64,000 nt of DNA from Trichocoleus desertorum NBK24 (GTDB lineage: Bacteria; Cyanobacteriota; Cyanobacteriia; FACHB-46). The stretch's first letter is position 1, and every line of letters begins with the position of its first letter. The stretch is taken from the NCBI RefSeq assembly GCF_030409055.1, contig NZ_CP116619.1, forward strand, positions 1-64,000, read 5' to 3'. The notes beneath the pieces are model-generated. The model was not told the origin of the DNA. It did not search any database and was given only the letters and a program-made list of their open reading frames with translations. The position numbers and the translations under genes are program-made. Of this stretch, positions 16,484 to 24,704 are shown piece by piece.

Positions 16484-17830
16484 ATGTCTCGTCTCAACGA
16501 TCGCGCCTTTCGTATCCTGCAAACTGAAATCCAGAATTGCGCTACCAATGATGCTGGGGGCCAAGTGCAAAAAGAAATTGTGCTGCGACGCTTGGAAAAA
16601 CTGCGATTGCAAGTAGGCTCTCCGACGTTGGAAGCAGAGTTACGCCATGCAATTAGCGATATTTTTCCAAAATTTAGTGACAAGGCGATCAAGCAGGCAG
16701 CAAGGGCAAACCATTCGTCAAAAGTCTGGGGCAAGGTCAAGGCTTTAACTGTGGCGGCTGTAGGTGTAGCAGGTATGGCAGGCGGCATTTATATCCTTAA
16801 CTTACCGTTTCCTATGATTCGGATTCCGGTAGCTAAAGTTGCGCCGTTTCTCTTGTTTCCCAGCTACATCAGCATGGATTACAACTACAGACAAGCGATT
16901 TCATTGGTAGAGCAGTCAGACCAGTTAGTCAATCGAGCCACTAGCCCTGCCGATATTAGTTTAGGAACAGAAAAGGTAAAGTTAGCTCAAAAGCATTTGG
17001 ATGCCTTGCCCGTTTGGTTTTTAGGTTATAGTCCCCGAACCTATTGTGGATTCTTTCAGTGTGGTTGGCGCTTCACTCTAGATGAGTTTGAAACAGCCCG
17101 CAAAAGTGTTGGACGGATGGAAGCGAAAGTCTTTCAGGAGCAGAACGCCCAAACTCAGTTAGAAGCAAGTGACAAAGCGCTGAATACTGCCAAGCAAGAA
17201 TATCAACAAGCTAAAGCTTCCGCCGCCAAAGCAGATGCGATCGCTGACTGGCAAACGGCGATCGATCAATTGCAGCAAGTTCCCTCTGCTACCTTGGCGG
17301 GTCGAATGGCTCAAACCAAATTAGTTGCCAATCAACGAGATTTTGAGCAAGTCACAGGTTTTACCGCTGGTAATGCTCGCACCGATACATTGATGAATGC
17401 TGGAAAGCAGTTAGCCTTGAGAGCGGCACAGCTCGGACAAAATCCTCCCCATCAAGTAGCTGAGTGGGAGCAGATAGTGGGGCTATGGGAAGATGCAATT
17501 ACACAAGTGGAGCAGGCTGGTTTAGCTGATCCCGGCTATGTGGCCTCTCGGTCTCTATTGGCAGACTATAAGAAGAACTTGGCGATCGTGCGAATTCGAC
17601 TGGAAGCTGAGCGCAATTCTGTAGAAGCGCTAGAAGAGGCTAGAAGGACAACACGAGCGGTTTTAGCATCTACTGATGCAAACTTATCAACCAATCGTGG
17701 TTATCTCCTCAGTCAACTACAAGGCATTGTGGATGAGCTAGGCAAGGTACAGCCTGGAACAACTGCTTATGCTGAAGCCCAAGCACTATTGCAATCTGCT
17801 CAAAAGAAATTAAATCAATTGCAGCCTTGA
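16484..17830 (+). CDS. Membrane-anchored coiled-coil protein of unknown function
   Basis: 448 residues. Residues 1-80 are a soluble helical region, 85-105 a hydrophobic segment (ALTVAAVGVAGMAGGIYILN), and 110-135 a second one. Residues 205-270 and 330-445 are long Ala/Gln/Glu-rich helices typical of coiled coils. A short central part, WFLGYSPRTYCGFFQCGWRF, has two cysteines and aromatic residues and looks like the most conserved piece. Similar proteins are common in cyanobacteria without assigned function as far as I recall. No enzyme motif is visible. Confidence 0.7.
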   Translation: MSRLNDRAFRILQTEIQNCATNDAGGQVQKEIVLRRLEKLRLQVGSPTLEAELRHAISDIFPKFSDKAIKQAARANHSSKVWGKVKALTVAAVGVAGMAGGIYILNLPFPMIRIPVAKVAPFLLFPSYISMDYNYRQAISLVEQSDQLVNRATSPADISLGTEKVKLAQKHLDALPVWFLGYSPRTYCGFFQCGWRFTLDEFETARKSVGRMEAKVFQEQNAQTQLEASDKALNTAKQEYQQAKASAAKADAIADWQTAIDQLQQVPSATLAGRMAQTKLVANQRDFEQVTGFTAGNARTDTLMNAGKQLALRAAQLGQNPPHQVAEWEQIVGLWEDAITQVEQAGLADPGYVASRSLLADYKKNLAIVRIRLEAERNSVEALEEARRTTRAVLASTDANLSTNRGYLLSQLQGIVDELGKVQPGTTAYAEAQALLQSAQKKLNQLQP

Positions 17831-17892
17831 ATTAGGCGATCGCAGGAGAATACGAGTGGAGAGGAGAAGGGAGGAGGGAGGAGAGGCTGGGA

Positions 17893-18963
17893 TTAGGTGT
17901 GGGAGATGGAAGTAGGTTCGATTCTGATTTGGGAGACTGCATCATCCACTCGGTAAACCAGGCTGTGTCCAGCACCATCTAAAGTGACTCGCCAGCCTGC
18001 CAAATTGGCTTCTAGACAGTTTGCATTTGTCTTTGGCAACCCTAAACAATAGTTTGACCAGCGCTGCTTTTCGGCTCGGAGGATATACAGTTGGCTGGTA
18101 GGAACGCGGAGACGCGCGCTGGCATTTTGGAGCAAAAGTCTTGCCGTTGCAGTTGGTAATTCATCCCACCGAGGTGGCAGACCCGCGATCGCTTCAGTTC
18201 TGATTTGCTGTCCCTTGCTATCAGTGCGATAAACCTGTATTTGTCCTGGTTTGCCTACGACTGTAACTCGCCAGCCTAGAGTGGGAGTTCCCATACAACG
18301 CTCCACCGAGCTAGGCAGTTCTAAGCAAGCATCTTTCCAAGTTTGCTTTTGCACTTGGGTAATCAGAACTTGAGAATGAGGGAGACTAAAATGCGCCGCA
18401 GCCAACTGCACCACAGCATTATTGACATTGGCTGGCAATTTGAGATCAGTGCTTTTTACTTCCCGGCGATGGAGCTGTACCAAACTACCATTCATGTTGC
18501 TGTAGTAAAACCAGCGCTGTGTAGTGCTCTCCACAGCCACTTGCCAACCTTTAACCAAAACAGGATCGCAAGGGTAAGGAAAAGTAGGGCGATCGCAACC
18601 ATAAGCCCAACGAACTGATTTAGCACCCACAATCTTGCCTGTATTCAACGGCAATCCCCAGTTGTGAGTGGCATCTTGTAAAACCGCCTCAGAGACTGAG
18701 CGGGGCAGTCCCTTACTTTGCCCTTGTTGTCCTCTCCCTGTATCCATTGGTGTTCCCTGAGTAGATTTAGTGGCGCTGGAAACAGTCTGGGATAAAGACT
18801 GAGCCGTCACATTAGGAGCATTGAGGAGGGAGAAACCTAAACCTAGAGAGATCAAACCAGCGATCGCAAACTGGAGTGGTTGATGCTTCCGAAACGGGTG
18901 GTTGTTCAAGCCAGACTGAGGTGTAGCAGTTGGGGGAAAAGCTAACAAGACAGGGGGTTTCAT
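17893..18963 (-). CDS. Secreted or membrane-anchored protein with three WxxxCxxLP repeats
   Basis: 356 residues from the ATG at 18963 (MKPPVLLAFPP); a start at 19041 is open but adds an unlikely lead. Residues 28-52 are a hydrophobic export/anchor segment ending near NVTAQS. Three related repeats of about 75 residues follow, each with W-x2-x-C-x-x-P/LP...C...GW-x-V: WAYGCDRP...KGWQVAVE, TWKDACLELPSSVERC...GWRVTVVG, and RWSNYCLGLPKTNANC...GWRVTLDG. The paired cysteines suggest one disulphide per repeat in the periplasm. No known enzyme motif. Function unknown. Confidence 0.72.
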   Translation of the reverse strand: MKPPVLLAFPPTATPQSGLNNHPFRKHQPLQFAIAGLISLGLGFSLLNAPNVTAQSLSQTVSSATKSTQGTPMDTGRGQQGQSKGLPRSVSEAVLQDATHNWGLPLNTGKIVGAKSVRWAYGCDRPTFPYPCDPVLVKGWQVAVESTTQRWFYYSNMNGSLVQLHRREVKSTDLKLPANVNNAVVQLAAAHFSLPHSQVLITQVQKQTWKDACLELPSSVERCMGTPTLGWRVTVVGKPGQIQVYRTDSKGQQIRTEAIAGLPPRWDELPTATARLLLQNASARLRVPTSQLYILRAEKQRWSNYCLGLPKTNANCLEANLAGWRVTLDGAGHSLVYRVDDAVSQIRIEPTSISHT

Positions 18964-19321
18964 AGAATTTTGAGAATTTTGAAGCAGTGAAATGAAGTGT
19001 TGAGGAGAAATACAAGTTGAATTCTCTCTGTATCCTTCCAACCTATGTGGCTAGTCTGTCATCGCTGAGTGCGATCGCTCAGGATGTTTCCGAAACTGCA
19101 ACCAAGAACTTTCCATGCCTATCGAAACACCTACACTCAAACTCGTCTGGAGGGGATCTGGGGAACACAGCAGTCCCTGAGCGGGGGTTTGGGGGCAGGT
19201 GCCCTCAATTCTCTTAATTCTTATCCAAAACAAGCGATCGCTCACCTCCAGCACCCACCTCTAGATTGAGGAGCAAATCTAGGTGCCGCATTAAGGTAAG
19301 AAAACAGCTTGTAATAAACCT
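18964..19321. other. Intergenic region between divergent genes
   Basis: No supported gene in 358 bp. It contains two HIP1 octamers and a G-rich stretch near 19150-19205. The short open frames on both strands overlap each other without recognisable similarity. Promoters for both neighbours must be here. Confidence 0.35.
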
Positions 19322-20140
19322 ATGCTGATCCACATCATTGCCGACTATGGACTAGGTGACCTTGCTTTTGCAGAAGTCGTGCAACGCATCAAGCTCCACT
19401 TACCCGATGCCGAACTTGTGCTTACACCTGTTCCTGCTTTCTCTACCCTAGCGGCTGGTTTTTGTGTCGCCCAACTAGGTCTGAATGAAGCCCCTGCTGG
19501 CACCATTATTTACCACAACGTCGCGCCCCGCCAAGATGATGACCAAGCCCGCACCGCCAATGCAGGAGAGCGTCTAGCCTTTGCCCGCCTACCCAATGGG
19601 GTACGGGTGATCGGAGTCAACGCAGGTCACGCCTTCTCCTTTGTACGGGATGCCGCAGTAGAGTTACGTTGGGCCGCAGTTGCCGCCGAGGGATCTCAAT
19701 TTCGATCGCGAGATCTCTTTCCTCAAGCCGCTGCTGCGATCGCCCTAGGACAACCAGAAGCTCTAGATGATGTTCTTGATCCCACTGACATTCCAGACAT
19801 TCCAGAGAACTGTATCGCTTACATTGACGGTTACGGCAACTTAAAGACCACCATTAAACAAAGCGATCGCAAAGCTAAGGTTGGTTCCGAGATCTCCGTG
19901 CGGATTGGTGACACCGAGCAGGCTGCGATCGCGAGTGATGGAAGCTTTGCAGTTGAACCAGGGCAGATTGCCTTTGCACCAGGCAGCAGCGGTTGGACAA
20001 ATCCGGAGGGTGAAGAAACGCAATGGATGGAATTGTTTTTGCGCGGACACAGCGCTTGGGAAGCATTCGGAAAACCAACCGTGGGGTCACAAATTCAAAT
20101 TCAAGAGCGGATTTTAGCTGGCAATAGCAGTCCTGCTTGA
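19322..20140 (+). CDS. SAM hydroxide adenosyltransferase (SAM hydrolase) family protein
   Basis: 272 residues with the two-domain plan of the SAM-dependent halogenase/hydroxide adenosyltransferase family. The N-terminal motif is IIADYGLGDLAFAEVVQRI, where relatives have TDFG-x-x-D. A C-terminal barrel starts at IAYIDGYGNLKTTI, where relatives have D-x-F-G-N-x-x-T-N-I. Known members cleave SAM with hydroxide or halide to give adenosine or a halo-adenosine plus methionine. The D-Y-G and G-Y-G-N-L-K-T-T variants are departures from the usual residues, so the reaction should be treated as unproven. Soluble; monocistronic or with the next gene 51 bp on. Confidence 0.75.
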   Translation: MLIHIIADYGLGDLAFAEVVQRIKLHLPDAELVLTPVPAFSTLAAGFCVAQLGLNEAPAGTIIYHNVAPRQDDDQARTANAGERLAFARLPNGVRVIGVNAGHAFSFVRDAAVELRWAAVAAEGSQFRSRDLFPQAAAAIALGQPEALDDVLDPTDIPDIPENCIAYIDGYGNLKTTIKQSDRKAKVGSEISVRIGDTEQAAIASDGSFAVEPGQIAFAPGSSGWTNPEGEETQWMELFLRGHSAWEAFGKPTVGSQIQIQERILAGNSSPA

Positions 20141-20191
20141 ATTAAAAAGACATTATAATGCCGAGAAAACGCGATCGCTGAGCGGCGAATC

Positions 20192-21070
20192 ATGACCGAA
20201 GCAAACATACTCGATCCTGATCACGAACCGTATCAATGGCATTACTCCTTCCAAGGCAATTTGGATCAACCTTTGATTCTGTTTTTGCATGGCTTTCTGG
20301 GTGACTGTCATGATTTTGACCCTGTCATCTCCTTGTTAACCGATCAGTTTTGCTGCTTAACGGTAGACTTGCCAGGACACGGCAAAACGAAAGTTAGAGG
20401 TAGAGACGAATTCTACACCATGCCGCAGACAGCCCAAGGACTCATCCAACTTTTGGGGCAGTTAACGATTTCTACCTGTGCTTTAGTTGGCTACTCGATG
20501 GGCGGACGACTGGCTTTATATTTAGCCCTAAATTTCCCCCAATTTTTTCATCGGGTAGTGCTGGAGTCAGCTTCGCCTGGACTCAAGACTGCTGCTGAGC
20601 GATCGCAACGCCGTGATCACGATACCCAGCTCGCCAAGCAACTAGAAACAGAAGATTTCTCCAATTTCCTCAGGCGATGGTATGGTCAACCTCTTTTTGC
20701 ATCTCTTCAGCAGCACCCAGATTTTGAGAAAATCGTAAAACATCGCTTAAACAATCGCCCTAAGGCACTGGCTCGATCTCTTCGCTATATGGGCACAGGC
20801 CAACAACCTACCCTATGGCAACGATTACCAGAGAATCAACTGCCTCTCCTCTTGCTCGTCGGTGAACAAGATGCAAAATTTAGGGCTATCAATTCTGAAA
20901 TGGTGAGTCTTTGCCCTCAGGCTAAGTTAAGCATCTTTGGAGATTGCGGCCATAATATTCATTGGGAAAACCCCAACTTGTTTGCTCAGCAAGTGAGGGA
21001 ATTCCTGGCGATCGCGCCTGATGCTAGCAAAGACACCCAGAGGCAAAATCTATGCAATATCAATATTTAG
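20192..21070 (+). CDS. menH: MenH-like alpha/beta hydrolase (SHCHC synthase)
   Basis: 292 residues with the MenH signature: oxyanion loop FLHGFLGDCHDF, LPGHGKT, the nucleophile elbow GYSMGGRLALYLAL (Ser of G-x-S-M-G-G-R) and a C-terminal GDCGHNIHWENP carrying the catalytic His. MenH forms 2-succinyl-6-hydroxy-2,4-cyclohexadiene carboxylate in phylloquinone (vitamin K1) synthesis, the quinone of photosystem I. No other men gene is adjacent, which is common in cyanobacteria. Its 3' end overlaps the next gene by 19 bp. Confidence 0.85.
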   Translation: MTEANILDPDHEPYQWHYSFQGNLDQPLILFLHGFLGDCHDFDPVISLLTDQFCCLTVDLPGHGKTKVRGRDEFYTMPQTAQGLIQLLGQLTISTCALVGYSMGGRLALYLALNFPQFFHRVVLESASPGLKTAAERSQRRDHDTQLAKQLETEDFSNFLRRWYGQPLFASLQQHPDFEKIVKHRLNNRPKALARSLRYMGTGQQPTLWQRLPENQLPLLLLVGEQDAKFRAINSEMVSLCPQAKLSIFGDCGHNIHWENPNLFAQQVREFLAIAPDASKDTQRQNLCNINI

Positions 21071-21345
21071 CGGGATTGGTTGTTTTTGCGGGTGTTGGCT
21101 CTTTTCTCATCACCGATACCATTGATTTTTGGCAAGACCTCAAACGCCGCGATCGCCGTAGCCGTTGGTATGTGGATCTCGTTAGGCTTCTCTTTTTAGC
21201 TGGAATCACAATTATTGGACATCAAGTGGCCTCAGAAACATTTCGGAATTCACAGGATCAACTTACCTTCCTCGCGATCGGTTCAGCAGGCGCTGTTTTA
21301 GCTTATTTTGCAGCTCAAAGAATCAAGTCTTCTAGAGAGCATTAA
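21052..21345 (+). CDS. Small membrane protein of unknown function
   Basis: 97 residues with three hydrophobic stretches: 4-22 (YLAGLVVFAGVGSFLITD), about 42-62 (VRLLFLAGITIIGHQVA) and 70-90 (LTFLAIGSAGAVLAYFAAQ). A basic loop KRRDRRSRW separates the first two. It overlaps menH by 19 bp, so it is probably co-transcribed and translationally coupled. Not recognised. Confidence 0.65.
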   Translation: MQYQYLAGLVVFAGVGSFLITDTIDFWQDLKRRDRRSRWYVDLVRLLFLAGITIIGHQVASETFRNSQDQLTFLAIGSAGAVLAYFAAQRIKSSREH

Positions 21346-21351
21346 AGATGG

Positions 21352-22665
21352 CTATGGATTGGGTTGGTTGACCGAAGCAGTACGGGTTGCCTGATCCAGG
21401 TAGGTGTAGACAATGCGAGAGACATCCTGGATGAAGTCTCTGGCGGCTGGGTCATCGTAGGCACTTTCAACCAAAACTGCGGCCATGTAGTGCTTGCCAT
21501 TGGGCATAACTACAATCCCAGCATCTCCTAGTAGGAAACCAATATCCCCAGTTTTATGCGCGATCGTGGCTCCTCGACCTAAACCAACGGGCAAAAGCTT
21601 ACGATTTTTGACCCTTTGCAAAATCCCGATCGCTTGGGTTTGGCTCTTAGGAGAAAGCAACTTCTGCTGATCTAGCATTGCCAATAGGCGAGTTAACTCC
21701 TTGGCCGTTGTAGTGTTGGTGCCGCGCAAGTCTGGGAGCCAGTTACGAATCACAGTTTTCTCCAATCCCCAACTGCGGAAACGTTGGTTGAGAACCTGGA
21801 TACCGCCCATCCGCTTGATGATCATGTTGGTAGCGGTGTTGTCGCTGATCGTAATCATTTTTGTGGCAGTTTCCAACGCTGTAAATTTGCTGCCCACAGG
21901 GAGATCTTGCATCTCTCCTGATCCACCGACCACCATATCCCGCGTCATTGTCAAAGTTTCATTGAGCTTGATTTTGCCAGCATCTACATCTTGAAAGAAG
22001 GCGATCAGGATGGGTAACTTAATGATGCTAGCGGTGGCGTAAACTTTGTCTCCATTTAAATCTAAGTAATTGCCTGTCTCCATATCCAGAAAGGAAATTC
22101 CAGACCGCAGGGACGAATATTTGGAAGTTCGGAGGGAAACTACTCGTTGTTGTAACCAGGTTAAAGGTCTCCCTGCTGGAATCAAACCACCAAAGGTCTC
22201 AGGGGGTGGAGCGATCGTGGCGATCGCCTGCGGCACATTACTAATTGGAGTCGCGATCGCGGTCGTAGCCTGAGGTGTGGGCAACTTCACTGTCCATCGC
22301 GTCGAAGAACTACCTCTAACCTGAACTTGCTGCGGGTCTACAGTATATCCCGGTGCTAACTCCACCACTAGCCGCGCGGTCTGAGCATTAAACTGACCCG
22401 TTCGTACCGCTTGAACCGTACCTCCAATCATTTGACTGCTTTTAGGCCGTCCTAGCCGAATTCCAGGCAGGTCGATCACGATGCGCGTGGGATTGGCAAT
22501 GAGTTGGGCTGTGGGCTGCACACCTTCATCGGTGGCAAGTTCTAGCTGATTCTGGCGAGCATCAAACCGCCAGGATTGCAAAACGTCAGCTTGGGCAGGA
22601 GCTGAAAGTAAAAGTGAACCTACAAGACCGGACACAAACCAGGGAAACTTGGCAACTGTTTGCAT
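21352..22665 (-). CDS. AMIN domain plus class A beta-lactamase-fold serine hydrolase
   Basis: 437 residues. A signal peptide of about 26 residues ends LLSAPAQA. Residues 28-130 form an AMIN domain (SWRFDARQNQLEL...RIVIDLPG...ARLVVEL), known from AmiC-type amidases for septal or wall targeting. Residues 180-430 form a class A beta-lactamase-like fold with ATASIIKLPILIAFF (S-x-x-K), MITISDNTATNMI (S-D-N) and IAHKTGDIGF (K-T-G). The usual E166 region reads LRGTNTTTAKELTRLL, where a clear deacylating Glu is not obvious. A wall-directed peptidase or transpeptidase-like role is at least as likely as antibiotic resistance. The protein ends 7 bp after the stop of the convergent upstream gene. Confidence 0.82.
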   Translation of the reverse strand: MQTVAKFPWFVSGLVGSLLLSAPAQADVLQSWRFDARQNQLELATDEGVQPTAQLIANPTRIVIDLPGIRLGRPKSSQMIGGTVQAVRTGQFNAQTARLVVELAPGYTVDPQQVQVRGSSSTRWTVKLPTPQATTAIATPISNVPQAIATIAPPPETFGGLIPAGRPLTWLQQRVVSLRTSKYSSLRSGISFLDMETGNYLDLNGDKVYATASIIKLPILIAFFQDVDAGKIKLNETLTMTRDMVVGGSGEMQDLPVGSKFTALETATKMITISDNTATNMIIKRMGGIQVLNQRFRSWGLEKTVIRNWLPDLRGTNTTTAKELTRLLAMLDQQKLLSPKSQTQAIGILQRVKNRKLLPVGLGRGATIAHKTGDIGFLLGDAGIVVMPNGKHYMAAVLVESAYDDPAARDFIQDVSRIVYTYLDQATRTASVNQPNP

Positions 22666-22797
22666 GTCGAGATTAAGGAGATGTGTGAGTAGGAGCGATG
22701 AAAAACATCAAAATTTCAACAGAGGAGAATAGTCCCCTAGCTATTGAACAATGATTGTGGCGCGATCGCATCCCTGAATAAATTGGAGGAACTGCCT

Positions 22798-22932
22798 ATG
22801 AGTCGTATCCCGTTCCTCATTTGTTCCACTATCTCAACTATCTCGGCTCAACTATCTCAGCGGAATCTCGAATCTACAACCTTCTTCCTGGTAATAAATG
22901 CAGCGAACCAGGAATCTAAATCTAATAGCTGA
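22798..22932 (+). CDS. Possible very small ORF (44 residues)
   Basis: The ATG at 22798 has GGAGGA 7 bp upstream, a strong ribosome site, and opens 44 residues MSRIPFLICSTISTISAQLS... ending QESKSNS. A longer frame from 22744 exists. No similarity recognised. The ribosome site is the only real support, so it may be chance. It lies in the 375-bp gap between divergent and convergent neighbours. Confidence 0.2.
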   Translation: MSRIPFLICSTISTISAQLSQRNLESTTFFLVINAANQESKSNS

Positions 22933-23040
22933 AGCAAATTGAAAGTCTATGTCGTTGAGGCTGAAATTCTAACTAGTCGTAGCGGCCTAAACTTACTGTC
23001 CTAAATCTATCTTCACTAAATATTGGTATTAAATGTCAGC

Positions 23041-23313
23041 CTAAACAACTGCATTCGCAGTTAAACCGGGTTCGGTGAGGAAGGCTTGGAGTAGAGCAAC
23101 CGCTTTAGCAAACACGTTTTCAGGAGCGCGATCGCAGGTGCATCCTAGTAAACGCTGCTGACTGTCGCGGATTTCCGACTGCCAAAAGCCAGTAGAGGCG
23201 GCGCTAACTTCAATGGCAAATTGCTCTTGGCTCGCTGTACTCACTTGAAAATGCCAAGAGCCAGGTGCTGTGGCAGTAACTTTGATGTTTTGTTTTTTGA
23301 AGTCAATCTTCAT
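23041..23313 (-). CDS. Small conserved-looking hypothetical protein
   Basis: 90 residues from the ATG at 23313 (MKIDFKKQNIKVTATAPGSW), preceded by AGAGG; the ATG at 23337 is less well placed. It shows an alternating beta-strand pattern (HFQVSTASQEQFAIEVSA) and a CTCDRAP motif, with a helical C-terminus. No signal peptide or membrane segment. Function unknown. Confidence 0.55.
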   Translation of the reverse strand: MKIDFKKQNIKVTATAPGSWHFQVSTASQEQFAIEVSAASTGFWQSEIRDSQQRLLGCTCDRAPENVFAKAVALLQAFLTEPGLTANAVV

Positions 23314-23505
23314 ACAACCTCTTACTGCCTGCTTCATGATTACTTCATAGTTCTCTCACACCTCCTTGATAATTTAGTTCAGTAGAATCTGGGATCTTTG
23401 ATAAAAATCAGTGCAAAAGTACCGAAGTACCCAACTCAATGATTTTCTTTCCTCAAATTTTTAGGTAAATTTTCTATTCTCAGAAGTAATTTGTCTGGCG
23501 ATCGC

Positions 23506-23838
23506 TTAACGCCAGTCTTTTGCCGCTGCTTCTAAGACATAAGCTGATACCGCTTGAATCTGCGCTTCGTTCAAGCGTTCCTGAAAAGCAGGCATGTTGT
23601 TTTTACCGTTGGTGACAAGAGTGGCGATCGCTGCCAAGGAATCGACCCCATATTTTTTCAGCGCTTTCTGCTTCAGCGTCTTCCCCCGCCGGATAATGTT
23701 GCCGCCGTTCATATGACAACCAGCGCAGTGAACCTGAAAAATTTCTGCTCCTTGACTAATATCTATAGCTGAAGCTGAGCTAGGAGCCATAGTCAGGGTC
23801 AGAGCGATCGCTAAAAGGAGAGCCAACAGTTGTTTCAT
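23506..23838 (-). CDS. Cytochrome c6-like protein (c6B/C type suspected)
   Basis: 110 residues from the ATG at 23838; the open frame extends to 23919 but without a sensible lead. The signal peptide MKQLLALLLAIALTLTMAPS ends near SASA. Mature chain: haem motif CAGCH (Cys38, Cys41, His42), KTLKQKALKKYGVDSLAAIA and axial Met in NNMPAF, ending AAAKDW. It is exported to the thylakoid lumen or periplasm and would carry electrons as c6 does between cytochrome b6f and photosystem I or oxidase. At the position before VTNGK, where photosynthetic c6 has Gln (TTQVTNGK), this protein has Leu (ATLVTNGK). That change is a mark of the low-potential c6A/B/C relatives, so a standard c6 role is doubtful. Confidence 0.85.
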   Translation of the reverse strand: MKQLLALLLAIALTLTMAPSSASAIDISQGAEIFQVHCAGCHMNGGNIIRRGKTLKQKALKKYGVDSLAAIATLVTNGKNNMPAFQERLNEAQIQAVSAYVLEAAAKDWR

Positions 23839-23911
23839 GAGAATTTTCTTATATAAGCCAGAAATTATGAGCCAGAAATTATCGAGCAGGGATAAGCGAG
23901 GGAAACGGAAT

Positions 23912-24193
23912 CTACTCACCCTTACTCTCCGATGCCTCTCCTATGGCCCATGCTTCTCCATTGTCAATCGCTTCTTGCAAAAACCGTATAGCTAGGCGGT
24001 TATAGGTTCCAGGCCCTACAAACTGCGGATAGGTGTGGGAACGACTATAAACCCATACCAGATCGTCTCCTTCAAAGATGCGGATGTCTTGGAGTAAGCT
24101 TTTGCACTGAGGTTGCAGAGATTTAGCGGTGTTGAGGGCATCTGTCCAGCGCTCAAACTCCTCAGAGAAATCGCGGGTAACAACTTTAAACAT
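23912..24193 (-). CDS. Small hypothetical protein
   Basis: 93 residues starting MFKVVTRDFSEEFERWTDAL, with IRIFEGDDLVWVYSRSHTYP in the middle and an acidic end. It is a mixed alpha/beta soluble protein with no recognised motif. It lies 73 bp upstream of the cytochrome gene on the same strand and may share its transcript. Confidence 0.6.
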   Translation of the reverse strand: MFKVVTRDFSEEFERWTDALNTAKSLQPQCKSLLQDIRIFEGDDLVWVYSRSHTYPQFVGPGTYNRLAIRFLQEAIDNGEAWAIGEASESKGE

Positions 24194-24704
24194 AGATTTG
24201 GTAGCAAGCCTCGCTCTGCTAGTGTACTCTGTCCCTGAAGGCCCAGGAATTACCTAAGATTTGGTAGCGCCCCAACTTTATTCTTTAGATTGTGAACAAA
24301 TGCAAATTTTCATCGGGCTGCCCTAAAAAAACTTCTAACTTGTCTGATTACTCTATTTTTTCCAGTAATACAGTATGGGTTCATAGTTGATAAAGGCTAT
24401 TATTTAACTCCAAACATTAGAGTATTGGTATAACTTGTCAAGAAAATTAGGTGTTGAAAGTGACCTCACGCAAGAGGAAAACTAAAAACTATATAAAGAA
24501 TCTCAACTTTTTCGTCCTCTTAAATACCCCTTGACATTCGGCTAGATGTTAAAGATAAATAGTTCATGTCATATCTCAATAACTGTAATCTCTATTCCAT
24601 TAAAACGAGGTGACTTTAGGCTCTTACTGATTCATGTATAGAGTTGGAAGGAAAGTTTTGTTGAGCAAACAATTATTATGTCAGCTCTCTACTAGCAGCC
24701 AGAT
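24194..24704. other. AT-rich intergenic region
   Basis: No gene in 511 bp. It is AT-rich compared with the flanks and divides divergent genes, so it should contain the promoter for the exopolysaccharide glycosyltransferase at 24705 and for the small gene at 24193. No CRISPR, tRNA or clear hairpin seen. Confidence 0.35.

Noticed and set aside
21352-22665. An acquired antibiotic-resistance beta-lactamase.
   Set aside because: The AMIN domain, chromosomal context and lack of an obvious deacylating Glu argue for a cell-wall role.
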